This document shows positions 16,661 to 26,516 of a stretch of DNA of 64,000 bases, piece after piece. How positions within the stretch are numbered: the stretch's first letter is position 1; every line of letters begins with the position of its first letter. The stretch is from the NCBI RefSeq assembly GCF_001956915.1, contig NZ_MLJO01000006.1:1-64000 (forward strand), read 5' to 3'. The position numbers and the translations under genes are program-made. The DNA comes from Intrasporangium flavum (lineage in GTDB: Bacteria > Actinomycetota > Actinomycetes > Actinomycetales > Dermatophilaceae). The notes beneath the pieces were generated by a model that worked only from the letters and a program-made list of their open reading frames with translations, was not told the origin of the DNA and made no database searches.

Positions 16661-18174
16661 CCGAGCACCCCACGACCCCAACGGGATTCGACGCCTGGTG
16701 GCGCGAGGTCGGCAACGCCGCCCTCGTCGGCACGGCCCGCCGCAGCGCCCCGACGCTCGACGTCCTCGGCGTCCGACGCCCCGACGCGTCGGGCGACGCT
16801 CCCCGTGAGGCCGCCCTCCTCGACGCCGCTGCGCTCGGCGCCGCGGCCCTGCAGTCGGGGCGGGTGTCCCACCCGGCCGACACCCCGCCGACCGCGCCGG
16901 CGGACGCGCGGCCCGAGGCGTCGCGGCTCGCGGTGCAGCTGCTCGAGCTCGTCATGACCCAGCCGCCCGCCGGCGCCCAGCAGCGTCCGGCCCTGCTGAT
17001 CCACTGGCTGCGCGAGTGCGACGCCGGCGGCCACCGCGTGCCGCACGCCCTGCTGCCGACCCTCCTCGACCTCGCCACGGCCCAGCGGTCGCTGCGACGC
17101 GTCGCGGCCCGGGTCGTCGACGAGCGCGGGCTCTGGCTCGCCGGGCAGCGGCCCGACTGGTCCTGGGTCATCGACGCCGCGGCCGGCGCCGACGTGTCGG
17201 CCGAGCCCGACATCGACCCCGACGACTGGGCCCGCCTGCCCTCGGCCGAGCGCGTGCCGGTCGTCGCCTCGCTCCGGGCCCGCGACCCCGACGCCGCCCG
17301 CCACCTCGTCGAGTCCACCTGGTCCACCGACGCCGCCCGCGACCGCCGCGCCCACCTCGAGGCGTTCCGCGTCGGCCTCGGCCCGGCCGACGAACCGCTG
17401 CTCGAACGGGCCCTCGACGACCGCTCCGCCGGAGTGCGCGACGTCGCCGCCGACCTGCTCGACGGCCTCCCCGGGTCGGCGCGGGCGGCCCGGATGGCCG
17501 AGCGACTCCGGCCCCTGGTGCACACCACCGGCATGCTGCGGCGCGGGCTCGAGGTGACGCTGCCCGACGAGCCCGACGTCGCCGGGAGACGTGACGGCCT
17601 CGGCAAGCCGCCGCCGCGTCGGTCCGCGCGCGGCTGGTGGCTCGAGCGCATCGTGGCGGGTGCGCCCCTCGAGGTGTGGACCGACACCACGGGGGCCGAC
17701 GTCGCCACGACGCTCGGCCGCCTCGCCGACGACGACGCCCTGCTCGGCCTGCGCCGCGCGGTGACCGCCCGTCGCGACGCCGTCTGGGCCGCGGCCCTGC
17801 TGCGCCGCGGCTGGGACGCGGCGCTCGTCCCGGCCCTCCCCCGCGCCGAGCGGGAGGCCGTCGTCCTCGACCGCGTCAAGGCGTCCGGCGACAAGGTCGG
17901 CGAGGTCGTCGGCGCCATCGCGACGCTCGACGCGCCGTGGTCGCCGGACACGAGCGTCGCCCTCGTCGGCCGCCTGCGACAGGCCCGCACCGCCTCGACC
18001 CTCGTGTCGTACGCGATGCCGCACCTCGTCGCCGGGCTGCACCCCGCCGCCCTCGATGCCCTCGAGCGCTGGCAGCGCGCGCTCGGCGACGCCGACCGGG
18101 CCCTGGCCACCCACCTGCGCAACCTGCTCCAGTTCCACTCCGTCAAGCGATCGATCAGCGAGGCGTTCCGATGA
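16657..18174 (+). CDS. DUF5691 family protein
   Basis: 505 residues, helical and Leu/Ala/Arg-rich, probably HEAT-like repeats (for example LLERALDDRSAGVRDVAADL). The N-terminus WWREVGNAALVGTARR is the family's most conserved text. It overlaps the genes on both sides by four bases (GTGA and ATGA), so it is translated together with the SWIM and MoxR genes. No catalytic motif is seen. A scaffold for the MoxR-VWA pair is a reasonable guess but not shown. Confidence 0.8.
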   Translation: MTEHPTTPTGFDAWWREVGNAALVGTARRSAPTLDVLGVRRPDASGDAPREAALLDAAALGAAALQSGRVSHPADTPPTAPADARPEASRLAVQLLELVMTQPPAGAQQRPALLIHWLRECDAGGHRVPHALLPTLLDLATAQRSLRRVAARVVDERGLWLAGQRPDWSWVIDAAAGADVSAEPDIDPDDWARLPSAERVPVVASLRARDPDAARHLVESTWSTDAARDRRAHLEAFRVGLGPADEPLLERALDDRSAGVRDVAADLLDGLPGSARAARMAERLRPLVHTTGMLRRGLEVTLPDEPDVAGRRDGLGKPPPRRSARGWWLERIVAGAPLEVWTDTTGADVATTLGRLADDDALLGLRRAVTARRDAVWAAALLRRGWDAALVPALPRAEREAVVLDRVKASGDKVGEVVGAIATLDAPWSPDTSVALVGRLRQARTASTLVSYAMPHLVAGLHPAALDALERWQRALGDADRALATHLRNLLQFHSVKRSISEAFR

Positions 18175-19274
18175 CCGACACCACCGAAGCGACGACCCCC
18201 GACGTCCTGCGCGCGCACGCCGAAGACGCCTACGCGTCCGAGCTGGCGGCGCTCGCCGCGGCCGACGACCGGCCCCGCCCGCCGAGCTGGCGCCTGTCGC
18301 CGTGGGCCGTCACCACCTACCTGCTCGGCGGCACCCTGCCCGACGGCACCGAGATCGCGCCGAAGTACCTCGGGTCGCGGCGGCTCATGGAGGTCGCGGT
18401 CGCCTCCCTCGCCACCGACCGGGCGCTGCTGCTGCTCGGGGTGCCGGGCACGGCCAAGACGTGGGTCGGCGAGCACCTCGCCGCCGCGATCAGCGGCGCG
18501 TCGACGCTCGTCGTGCAGGGCACCGCGGGCACGCCCGAGGAGTCGCTGCGCTACGGCTGGAACTACGCCCGGCTCCTCGCCGAGGGCCCGACCCGTGGCG
18601 CCCTCGTGCCGAGCCCGGTCATGCGCGCCATGGAGACCGGCGCGCTCGTGCGCATCGAGGAGCTGACGCGCATCCCCGCCGACGTGCAGGACTCCCTCAT
18701 CACGATCCTGTCCGAGAAGACGCTCCCGGTCCCCGAGCTCGACTCCGAGGTGCAGGCCCGGCCCGGCTTCAACGTCATCGCCACGGCGAACAACCGCGAC
18801 AAGGGCGTCAACGACCTCTCCTCGGCCCTCAAGCGACGCTTCAACACCGTCGTCCTGCCGCTGCCCGACAGCCTCGACCAGGAGGTTGAGATCGTCCGCA
18901 CGCGCGTCGCGTCGCTCGGGCAGAGCCTGCAGCTGCCCGCCGAGCTCGAGTCGCTGGCCGAGATCGAGCGGGTCGTGCAGGTGTTCCGCGAGCTGCGCTC
19001 CGGCGTCACCGCCGACCAGCGCACCACGGTCAAGTCGCCGTCCGCGACGCTGTCGACGGCCGAGGCGATCTCGGTCATGACGAACGGCCTGTCGCTCGCC
19101 GCCCACTTCGGCGACGGCGTCGTGCGGGCCGAGGACGTCGCGGCGGGGCTCGTCGGTGCAGTCGTCAAGGACCCGGTCCAGGACCGCATCGTCTGGCAGG
19201 AGTACCTCGAGACCGTCGTCAAGGACCGTCGCGAGTGGACCGACCTCTACCGCGCCTGCCGCGAGCTCGGCTGA
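18171..19274 (+). CDS. MoxR-family AAA+ ATPase (YehL-like)
   Basis: 367 residues. Walker A is LLGVPGTAKTWVGEHL; the Walker B region VRIEELTRIPADVQDSLITI has Glu-Glu in place of the usual Asp-Glu. Sensor 1 is FNVIATANNRDKG and the arginine-finger region is SSALKRRFNTVVLPLP. MoxR ATPases act as chaperones that remodel partner complexes together with VWA proteins; that partner is two genes downstream. The ATG overlaps the previous stop. It belongs to the YehL branch by neighbourhood. Confidence 0.9.
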   Translation: MTDTTEATTPDVLRAHAEDAYASELAALAAADDRPRPPSWRLSPWAVTTYLLGGTLPDGTEIAPKYLGSRRLMEVAVASLATDRALLLLGVPGTAKTWVGEHLAAAISGASTLVVQGTAGTPEESLRYGWNYARLLAEGPTRGALVPSPVMRAMETGALVRIEELTRIPADVQDSLITILSEKTLPVPELDSEVQARPGFNVIATANNRDKGVNDLSSALKRRFNTVVLPLPDSLDQEVEIVRTRVASLGQSLQLPAELESLAEIERVVQVFRELRSGVTADQRTTVKSPSATLSTAEAISVMTNGLSLAAHFGDGVVRAEDVAAGLVGAVVKDPVQDRIVWQEYLETVVKDRREWTDLYRACRELG

Positions 19275-19290
19275 GCGGGGGCCGCTGCGC

Positions 19291-21543
19291 ATGACCGTCG
19301 AGGTGCTCGGCATCCGCCACCACGGGCCCGGGTCGGCCCGGTCGGTGGCGCGCGCCCTCGACGAGCTCGAGCCCGACTCCGTCGTCATCGAGGGGCCGCC
19401 CGAGCTCGACGCGCTCGTGCCCCTCGTCGCCGACCCCGAGCTCGTGCCTCCGGTGGCCGGCCTCGTCTACGCCGTCGTCAACCCGCGGCGCGCGGCGTTC
19501 TACCCCTTCGCCGTCTTCTCGCCGGAGTGGGTGGCGCTGCAGTGGGCGGTGGCGCGCGGCGTCGCGGTGCGGTTCGCCGACCTGCCGGCCGCGCACTTCC
19601 TCGCCGACGCGCCGGCGCCTGACGCCCCCGAGCCCGAGCCCGAGCCCGAGCCCGACGGTGCGTCCCAGGGCGTCGTGCGCGAGCGCGTCGACCCGATCTC
19701 GACGCTGGCGCGCGCCGCCGGCTACGACGACCCCGAGCGCTGGTGGGAGGACGCCGTCGAGCACCGGCGCACCTCCTCGCTCGAGCACTTCCGGTTCCTG
19801 CTCGAGGCGATGCGCGGGGTCCGCGGCGACACGACGGTCGGCGACGACGCGCGTCGGGAAGCGTTCATGCGCAAGGTGATCCGCGCCGAGGTCAAGGCAG
19901 GTCGTGAGCGCGTCGCCGTCGTCTGCGGCGCCTTCCACGCGCCGGTGCTCGACCCCGACACGTTCCCGCCCGCCAGCCGCGACAACGCCCTGCTCGCGAA
20001 GCTGCCCAAGGTCAAGGTGGCCGCCACGTGGGCGCCGTGGACCGCCGCGCGCCTCGCGTACGCGAGCGGCTACGGCGCCGGCGTCCGCTCCCCCGGCTGG
20101 TACCAGCACCTCTTCGTCACGCCCGACGACGACGTCGTGCCGTCGTGGTTCGTCCGCGTCGCGCGGGCGCTGCGCGAGGAGGACCTCGACACCTCCACCG
20201 CAGCCGTCGTCGAGGCCACCCGCCTGGCCGACGCGCTGGCCGCCGTCCGCGGGCGGCCGTCGGTGGGCCTCGCCGAGCTGACCGACGCGGCGCAGGCGGT
20301 GCTCACCGACGGCTCCGACCTGCCGCTGCGGCTCGTCGACCGGCGCATCGTGGTGGGCGAGCTGCTCGGCCGGGTGCCCGACTCGACGCCGATGGTGCCG
20401 CTCGCCGCCGACCTCACCCGGCAGCAGAAGTCGTTGCGGCTCAAGCCGTCCGCGTCGGTGACCACCGTGCAGCTCGACCTGCGGCGCGAGGCCCAGCTGG
20501 CCCGCTCTGTGCTGCTGCACCGGCTGCGCCTGCTCGGCGTGCCGTGGGGCGAGCAGGTCGACGCCGGCCGCTCCACCGGCACCTTCAAGGAGGCCTGGCA
20601 GCTGGAGTGGGATCCCGAGCTCGCGGTCTCGGTCGTCGAGGCGAGCCTCTGGGGCAACACCGTGCAGAGCGCGGCCGAGGTCAAGGTCGCCGACGAGGCC
20701 GGCACCGCCGACGACCTCGGCCGCCTCGGCAGCCTCATCGAGCAGTGCCTCCTGGCCGAGCTGCCCGACGCCCTCCGTGCCGTCGTCACCGCCCTGGCCG
20801 ACCGCACGGCGCGCCAGCACGACACACGGGCCCTGCTCGACACCGTCGAACCCCTGGCCCGCACGTGCCGCTACGGCGACGTGCGCGGGGTCGACGTCGG
20901 CGAGGTGGAGCACGTCCTGCGCACCGTCGTCGTGCGGGCGTCGGTCGGGCTGCGCGCCGCGAGCGCCTCGCTCGACGACGACGCGGCCGCCGCGATGCGC
21001 GCCTCCCTCGAGTCGGCCGACCGCGGCGTCGCCCTGCTCGACCTGCCCGACCTGCGCGAGCCGTGGCAGCGCGCCCTCGCCTCCGTCGCCGCCGACGAGA
21101 ACCTCCACGGCGCCGTGGCCGGGCGGGCCAACCGGTTGCTGCTCGATGCCGGCCTCCTCGAGCGCGACGAGGCCGCGGGTCGTCTGGGCCGGCGCCTCTC
21201 GACGGGCGCGAGCGCCCCGGCGGCCGCGGCCTGGGTCGACGGGTTCCTCACCGGCGAGGCGCTGCTCCTCGTCACCGACGACGCGCTGCTCGCCATCATC
21301 GACGAGTGGCTCACCGGTGCGCCGGATGCCGTCTTCGAAGACCTCCTGCCGCTCGTGCGGCGCACCTTCTCGCGGTACGAGAACGCCGAGCGCCGGCTCA
21401 TCGGCCAGCACCTGCGGGCGCTCGGCAGCGGCGCCCGCGCACCGGGGGCGGACGCGGCGGCGTCGGTCGACCTCGAGCGCGCTGCGCCCGCCGTGGCCAC
21501 CGTCGCCCGCCTGCTCGGGCTCGAGACCGGAGGCGTGCGATGA
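19291..21543 (+). CDS. DUF5682 family protein (YehM-like)
   Basis: 750 residues. The N-terminal 280 residues show GIRHHGPGSARSVARALDEL, then SVVIEGPPELDALVPLV and later VAVVCGAFHAPVL. This His-Gly, Glu-Gly-Pro and Gly-Ala-x-His pattern recalls the ChaN/EreA/TraB-like fold, suggesting a hydrolase, but the link is tentative. An acidic Pro-Glu repeat at about 115-128 (EPEPEPEPEPD) separates parts. The remaining 450 residues are helical. It sits between the MoxR and VWA genes, overlapping the latter by four bases, in the same order as yehM in enterobacteria. Confidence 0.85.
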   Translation: MTVEVLGIRHHGPGSARSVARALDELEPDSVVIEGPPELDALVPLVADPELVPPVAGLVYAVVNPRRAAFYPFAVFSPEWVALQWAVARGVAVRFADLPAAHFLADAPAPDAPEPEPEPEPDGASQGVVRERVDPISTLARAAGYDDPERWWEDAVEHRRTSSLEHFRFLLEAMRGVRGDTTVGDDARREAFMRKVIRAEVKAGRERVAVVCGAFHAPVLDPDTFPPASRDNALLAKLPKVKVAATWAPWTAARLAYASGYGAGVRSPGWYQHLFVTPDDDVVPSWFVRVARALREEDLDTSTAAVVEATRLADALAAVRGRPSVGLAELTDAAQAVLTDGSDLPLRLVDRRIVVGELLGRVPDSTPMVPLAADLTRQQKSLRLKPSASVTTVQLDLRREAQLARSVLLHRLRLLGVPWGEQVDAGRSTGTFKEAWQLEWDPELAVSVVEASLWGNTVQSAAEVKVADEAGTADDLGRLGSLIEQCLLAELPDALRAVVTALADRTARQHDTRALLDTVEPLARTCRYGDVRGVDVGEVEHVLRTVVVRASVGLRAASASLDDDAAAAMRASLESADRGVALLDLPDLREPWQRALASVAADENLHGAVAGRANRLLLDAGLLERDEAAGRLGRRLSTGASAPAAAAWVDGFLTGEALLLVTDDALLAIIDEWLTGAPDAVFEDLLPLVRRTFSRYENAERRLIGQHLRALGSGARAPGADAAASVDLERAAPAVATVARLLGLETGGVR

Positions 21544-22736
21544 CCGAACACCCTGAGCCCGAAGCCTCCCCGACGCGTCGGGACCGGCTGACGCGGTGGC
21601 GTCTGGTCCTCGGCGGCGAGGACGCCGACGGCATCGGCGAGGACGCGTCGCTCGACGCCGACGACGTCAAGCGCGACGAGGCCCTGCGCGAGCTCTACGA
21701 CGGGCAGCGCAGGGGCGGGCTCGGCGCGTCGGCACCCCGCGTCGCGCGGTGGCTCGGCGACATCCGCGGCTACTTCCCCTCGTCGGTCGTGCAGGTCATG
21801 CAGGCCGACGCCATGGACCGGCTCGGCCTGACCCAGCTGCTCCTCGAGCCCGAGCTCATGGAGGCGGTGCAGCCCGACATCAACCTCGTGTCGACGCTCG
21901 TCGGGCTCGGCCGCGTCATCCCCGAACGGTCGCGAGCCACCGCCCGTGCCGTCGTGCGCACCGTCACCGACGAGCTCGAGGAGCGGCTGCGCCAGCGCAC
22001 CGTCGAGGCCGTCACCGGGGCGCTCAACCGGGCGGCCCGCACCCGCCGCCCACGGCACTCCGACATCGACTGGAACCGCACCATCGCGGCCAACCTGCGG
22101 CACTACCAGCCCGACCTGCGCACCGTCGTGCCCGAGCGGCTCGTCGGGTACGCGCGTCGGGCGCACCGCGTCGAGCGGCAGATCATCCTCTGCATCGACC
22201 AGTCCGGCTCGATGGCCGAGTCGGTCGTCTACTCGAGCGTGTTCGGCGCGGTGCTCGCCTCGCTGCGGTCGGTCGAGACGCGCCTCGTCGTCTTCGACAC
22301 CCAGGTCGTCGACCTCACCGACGAGCTCGACGACCCCGTCGACGTGCTCTTCGGCGTCCAGCTCGGCGGCGGCACCGACATCAACCGCGCCCTGGCCTAC
22401 TGCGAGTCGCTCATCGAGCAGCCGGCCGACACCGTCCTCGTCCTCATCAGCGACCTCTACGAGGGCGGCATCGCCGAGGAGATGGTGCGCCGCGCGTCCT
22501 CGATCGTCGCCTCGGGCGCCACGATGGTGGCCCTGCTCGCGCTCAGCGACTCCGGCAGCCCGAGCTTCGACGCCGAGCACGCCGCGGCCCTCGCGGCCGT
22601 CGGCGTCCCGGCGTTCGCCTGCACCCCCGACCGGTTCCCCGAGCTCATGGCCACGGCGATCGAGAAGCGCGACATCACCGCGTGGGCCGCCGCCAACGAC
22701 ATCGTCACGACCCACGAGCCCGACCCACCCGCCTGA
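21540..22736 (+). CDS. VWA (MIDAS) domain protein (YehP-like)
   Basis: 398 residues. The VWA domain occupies about residues 210-385. MIDAS residues are intact: CIDQSGSMAES (DxSxS), GGGTDINRAL (Thr) and LISDLYEGG (Asp). The N-terminal 200 residues are a charged helical region with no known fold. VWA proteins bind a target through Mg2+ and are remodelled by MoxR ATPases. It closes the SWIM-DUF5691-MoxR-DUF5682-VWA operon; no terminator hairpin is obvious afterwards. Confidence 0.9.
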   Translation: MTEHPEPEASPTRRDRLTRWRLVLGGEDADGIGEDASLDADDVKRDEALRELYDGQRRGGLGASAPRVARWLGDIRGYFPSSVVQVMQADAMDRLGLTQLLLEPELMEAVQPDINLVSTLVGLGRVIPERSRATARAVVRTVTDELEERLRQRTVEAVTGALNRAARTRRPRHSDIDWNRTIAANLRHYQPDLRTVVPERLVGYARRAHRVERQIILCIDQSGSMAESVVYSSVFGAVLASLRSVETRLVVFDTQVVDLTDELDDPVDVLFGVQLGGGTDINRALAYCESLIEQPADTVLVLISDLYEGGIAEEMVRRASSIVASGATMVALLALSDSGSPSFDAEHAAALAAVGVPAFACTPDRFPELMATAIEKRDITAWAAANDIVTTHEPDPPA

Positions 22737-22787
22737 CGGACCGCTCATCGCTTTCGCCAGGCCGCCACGAAAGGTGCGAATCGCGCC

Positions 22788-22793
22788 TACGAT
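22788..22793 (+). promoter_or_regulatory. Probable -10 box of the secreted propeller/FN3 gene
   Basis: TACGAT, giving a leader of about 45 bases before the ATG at 22846. Confidence 0.35.
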
Positions 22794-22845
22794 GGCGCCC
22801 GGACGGGCGTACGACAGGGGGGCCCGCAAGGGTTTGGGGAACGAC

Positions 22846-25800
22846 ATGCGCGTCCTGCGTGCCGCCGTCACGGCGGTCCTGATGACCACGGCTGTACTGA
22901 CGGCCCCCGCTGCTCCGTCGGCGCTCGCCACGGGAGCCGGGCCCGATGTGACAGAGGGAGTCCGGCTTCCGGCCTTTCCGGGCCAGCCCGTGACCGGCCC
23001 GCTCGTGGGGGGCATCGACTACTACCTGGATCCAACTCGCGACACCTACGCTCCGTCGGCCTCGCGCATCCGGCGGATGTCGGACAACAGTGTCGTCCGG
23101 ACGGTCGAGGAGGTCGGGGGCCTGACCTTCGACGGCCCCTCGTACGTGACCACGGACTACAGCTCCAGCAGCCGACGAGTCACGGTCCGCGACGTCGAGT
23201 CCGATGCACTCCGTTGGACATTCGACCCAGCGCCGGGCCACAGCGTCATGAGCGCCTCGGCCAGCAGGATCGTCACCTGCGGGGACCCCTGCGTCGAACT
23301 GCACGTCCACCGTCCTGACGGCTCGGATGTCGTGCGCCCCCTGGACCACGTGTCGAGCGCCCTGGGCAGCACCGGCGACCTGCTCGTGCTCCGCGGAACG
23401 TTCGACAACGCCTTGTTCACTGTGAACCTCTCCTCCGGAGTGGTGACCAGTCTGCCGAGCAAGCCCGGGCAGACCATCGACCAGGTCGTCTTCCAGCGCG
23501 ACCGCATCTACTGGACCGCGCACGACCAGGCCGAGTGGCTCAACTGGTCGGCCTATGACGGGTCGGCCGGCGGAACGGTGCAGATCTGGGCGCCCTTGGA
23601 TACGCGGGGATGGGTTGCCGTCGGCGACGGTCTGGCCGTGTACTCCTGGGACATCCTCACGGACGAGGGGTCGCTCGTGCCCTTCGACCCGGCCACTGGT
23701 CTTGCTGGCGCGCCGATCGTCACGCACCTGCCCCATGCCCTGCCCGGCCAGGCCGGGCCGGGCCAGGCGATCGTCGTGGCGACGGAGTCCCCCACCAGCG
23801 GTGCCGTCCTCGTGGTCGACAGCGCCACGTCGACGCCGCGTCGGGTCGGCACCCTCACTGGCCCACCGCTGGACGCTGCGTCGTGGGTACTCTCAGGAAC
23901 CCGTCTGACGGCCGACTTCAACGCCTTCGGTCGGGCGGGTGGCTCCGGCCCTACCCGCGCGACGGCGGCCGACGGCTCCGGGACCTGGGAGGACCGATCC
24001 TCGCCCGATTCGCCCTCTTTCCAAGGCGGCCTCATCAGCACATCGGGTGACGTCGCCATCACCGCAGTGAGCGGGCGGCAGCTCTATCGCGTTACGTGGC
24101 CCGGTGGAGAACGAATGGTCCTCAGCACTACGGAACCCCAGGTTGGCCACGGCGGTCGGGCGATCGTGCGTCATACCTCGACCTCCACGATCGTCGAAGA
24201 CGCGCGCACCGGTGACCAGCTCGCCAGCAGTACGACGGGCGCGCTTGTCAGCGGAGCGACCCTGTGGAGAGGACCCTCGAACAATGCGATCGAAGAAGCC
24301 GATCTGCTGACCGGGGCGACACGTCGGACCATTCCCGTCGACCCGTCGTGCAGCTCGCTGCTCGACGTCCAGGGCCGCTGGGCATTCCTGTGGTGCGGTC
24401 CGCAGACGGAGGTGGTGGTCACCGACCTCCAGGGCGTCCTGGTGGACCAGCACCTCCCGTTCCCGGATGTCATGGGCAACGGCTTCGTCGGATTCCGCGA
24501 GATCCGGACGGATGCGTCCGGTACGCGGTCTGCGGTCCTGCGCGTGCGCGACCTGGCTCCCGGGGGCGCGGAGCGAACCTACGGTCCACTCGCCCTGGAA
24601 ACGCGGTCTCTCCCCGCGGCGGCCGCGGACGAGTCCGGCGGCGCCCGACTCGCGTACGTCGACAACGGCAGTCAGCTGCGCGTCGTCGAGCTCGCGTGGC
24701 TCACCGATGCGCCCACGACATCGCTCGACACCGTGGCACCCACCCTCGCGCACTTCACCACGAGCCCGCGAGTGAGCGGTCCCGGGGTCTCGGCCACGTG
24801 GACCTTCACCGACACGACAGGCGACCCGGCGGAGCGGCCAAGTGGGGTCAGGGACTACGACGTGCGTTATCAGCAGGGCCCGCTCGGTGGTCCGTACGGG
24901 GCGTGGACTCAACCGCCGCACCTGCAGGCCACGTCGTCCATCGCGGCCGCCCTCACGCCTGCTCCAGGGATTGACACCTGCTTCTCAGTCAGAGCCCGCG
25001 ACCGGTCCGGCAACACCAGTGCCTGGTCGACGGCCCGCTGCACCCTCGCCGACGGGCACGCCCCGTCGCTCACCTCGTTCACGTCCAGTCCCCGAGTCGC
25101 GTCGACGACGAGCCTCCGGTGGAGCTGGTCCTTCACCGATCCGGCGGAGGCGGCGGGAGTGCCCGGCACCGGCGTCGCCTCCTACGACGTCCGGATGCAG
25201 AGCGCGTCCACGGTCGGTGGCGCCTACGGCGCCTGGGTCTACAGCTCCGACCGGCAGGCGACAGCAGCGACGTCCACCGGCCTCACCGCGCGGAAGGGGG
25301 AGGACGTCTGCGTGCAGGTCCGGGCCCGTGACAAGGCGGGACGGCTGTCGGCCTGGTCGGCGAGCCGATGCTCCTCACCCGACGGCACCGCTCCCACGAT
25401 CACCTCGGCGAGCGCCGGGCCGCTGCTCCGCACGAGCGCCACGACGACGAAGGTCACGTTCGCCTACCGGGCCACCGACAACCTCGGCGTCAAGAGCTAC
25501 GACGTGGCCTACCGGTACGCCGCGCCGGGCCAGCTGATGGGCGGGTGGCGCTACGCGTCCTACTGGCAGGGCACGACCGCCACGCAGGCGAGCCTGTCCG
25601 TCCCTCCCGGCGGCCAGGTGTGCTTCGCGGTCCGAGCCCGGGACGTCATCGGCAACACCACGGCGTGGACGAGCCAGCGGTGCACCATCGTGCCGCTCGA
25701 CGACCGGGCCATGTCCACCACCGGCAGTGCCAGCCGGATCACCAGCTCGCTCGCGGTCAACGGGACGATCACCCGCCTCAACGCCAAGGGCGCGGTCGCC

Positions 25801-26040
25801 TACCGCGCCGGCCTGTCCGGTGACGAGGTGCACCTGACCGTCCTCAAGGGGCCGGGGCAGGGCACCGTCGAGGTCCGCGCGAACAACCACGTCTTCGGCC
25901 GCTACTCCCTGTCCGCCTCGACGTGGAGCCGCCAGACGCTCGTGCTTCGCGGAATCCTCTTCACCGGCGCCACGGTGCGGGTCATCTCGACGACGTCCGC
26001 TCCGGTGCGCATCGACGCCATCACGTCCCGGAGGTACTGA
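22846..26040 (+). CDS. Large secreted protein: beta-propeller-like region plus three FN3-like repeats
   Basis: 1064 residues. A Sec signal peptide is clear (MRVLRAAVTAVLMTTAVLTA with cleavage near ALA-TG at residue 29). Residues 40-620 contain repeated short strands with phrases such as VNLSSGVVTSLP, FDPATGLAGAP and DLLTGATRRTIP, as in PQQ-like propellers. Then come three repeats of about 95 residues, each ending in the pattern C-F/V-x-VRARDxxGNxSAWSxxRC, which I read as FN3-like. A last jelly-roll-like segment follows. The 5' half uses clearly more A/T-ending codons than neighbouring genes, hinting at looser selection or transfer. Likely surface or extracellular; ligand unknown. Confidence 0.75.
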   Translation: MRVLRAAVTAVLMTTAVLTAPAAPSALATGAGPDVTEGVRLPAFPGQPVTGPLVGGIDYYLDPTRDTYAPSASRIRRMSDNSVVRTVEEVGGLTFDGPSYVTTDYSSSSRRVTVRDVESDALRWTFDPAPGHSVMSASASRIVTCGDPCVELHVHRPDGSDVVRPLDHVSSALGSTGDLLVLRGTFDNALFTVNLSSGVVTSLPSKPGQTIDQVVFQRDRIYWTAHDQAEWLNWSAYDGSAGGTVQIWAPLDTRGWVAVGDGLAVYSWDILTDEGSLVPFDPATGLAGAPIVTHLPHALPGQAGPGQAIVVATESPTSGAVLVVDSATSTPRRVGTLTGPPLDAASWVLSGTRLTADFNAFGRAGGSGPTRATAADGSGTWEDRSSPDSPSFQGGLISTSGDVAITAVSGRQLYRVTWPGGERMVLSTTEPQVGHGGRAIVRHTSTSTIVEDARTGDQLASSTTGALVSGATLWRGPSNNAIEEADLLTGATRRTIPVDPSCSSLLDVQGRWAFLWCGPQTEVVVTDLQGVLVDQHLPFPDVMGNGFVGFREIRTDASGTRSAVLRVRDLAPGGAERTYGPLALETRSLPAAAADESGGARLAYVDNGSQLRVVELAWLTDAPTTSLDTVAPTLAHFTTSPRVSGPGVSATWTFTDTTGDPAERPSGVRDYDVRYQQGPLGGPYGAWTQPPHLQATSSIAAALTPAPGIDTCFSVRARDRSGNTSAWSTARCTLADGHAPSLTSFTSSPRVASTTSLRWSWSFTDPAEAAGVPGTGVASYDVRMQSASTVGGAYGAWVYSSDRQATAATSTGLTARKGEDVCVQVRARDKAGRLSAWSASRCSSPDGTAPTITSASAGPLLRTSATTTKVTFAYRATDNLGVKSYDVAYRYAAPGQLMGGWRYASYWQGTTATQASLSVPPGGQVCFAVRARDVIGNTTAWTSQRCTIVPLDDRAMSTTGSASRITSSLAVNGTITRLNAKGAVAYRAGLSGDEVHLTVLKGPGQGTVEVRANNHVFGRYSLSASTWSRQTLVLRGILFTGATVRVISTTSAPVRIDAITSRRY

Positions 26041-26046
26041 GCGAGG

Positions 26047-26466
26047 TCAGTCGGCGGGAAGCGCCGCCATGGCCTCGATCTCGACGAGCTGGTCGGCATA
26101 GCCGAGCACCGTGACGCCGTGCAGCGTGCTCGGCACCTCGTGCTCGCCGAACGCGTCGTGCACGACCATCCAGGCGGAGACGAGGTCCTCGCGCACGGTC
26201 GTCGCGACGAGGACACGCGTGTAGACGACGTCGCTCAGGCGGGCGCCGGCCTCGGCGAGGGCGGTGACGAGGTTCGCGATGCAGTGCCGCGCCTGGGCCT
26301 CGATGTCGCCGGGCGCCACCGTGGCCCCCGCGGCGTCGAGCGGGCATGCGCCGGCCGCGAAGACGAGGCGGGCCGGCCCGTCCGTCGTCGCCGCGTACGC
26401 GTACGGAGCGATGTCGGTGAGCGAGGTCGACCGGACGAGCCGGACGACGCTGTCGGGTGCGGTCAT
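26047..26466 (-). CDS. RidA family protein
   Basis: 139 residues, normal RidA (YjgF) size. The order VFAAGACPLDAAGATVAPGD, IEAQARHCIANLVTALAEAG, DVVYTRVLVATTV and VPSTLHGVTVLGYADQLVEI follows the family. The usual catalytic Arg-containing segment near the C-terminus is present only in altered form, with no Arg between S and T of VPSTLHGV (canonical RidA has RS), so deamination of 2-aminoacrylate is not assured. Convergent with the secreted protein gene, with six bases between stops. Confidence 0.85.
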   Translation of the reverse strand: MTAPDSVVRLVRSTSLTDIAPYAYAATTDGPARLVFAAGACPLDAAGATVAPGDIEAQARHCIANLVTALAEAGARLSDVVYTRVLVATTVREDLVSAWMVVHDAFGEHEVPSTLHGVTVLGYADQLVEIEAMAALPAD

Positions 26467-26516
26467 GACCCGAACCTAACGCCCCGCCCGGGGCGGACTC
26501 CGGTGCGCTGCGTTCA

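Noticed and set aside
13586-16681. A 1031-residue minus-strand frame
   Set aside because: Antisense to the AstE-like, ACT and SWIM genes; low-complexity Gly/Val/Glu/Arg text and no start signals.
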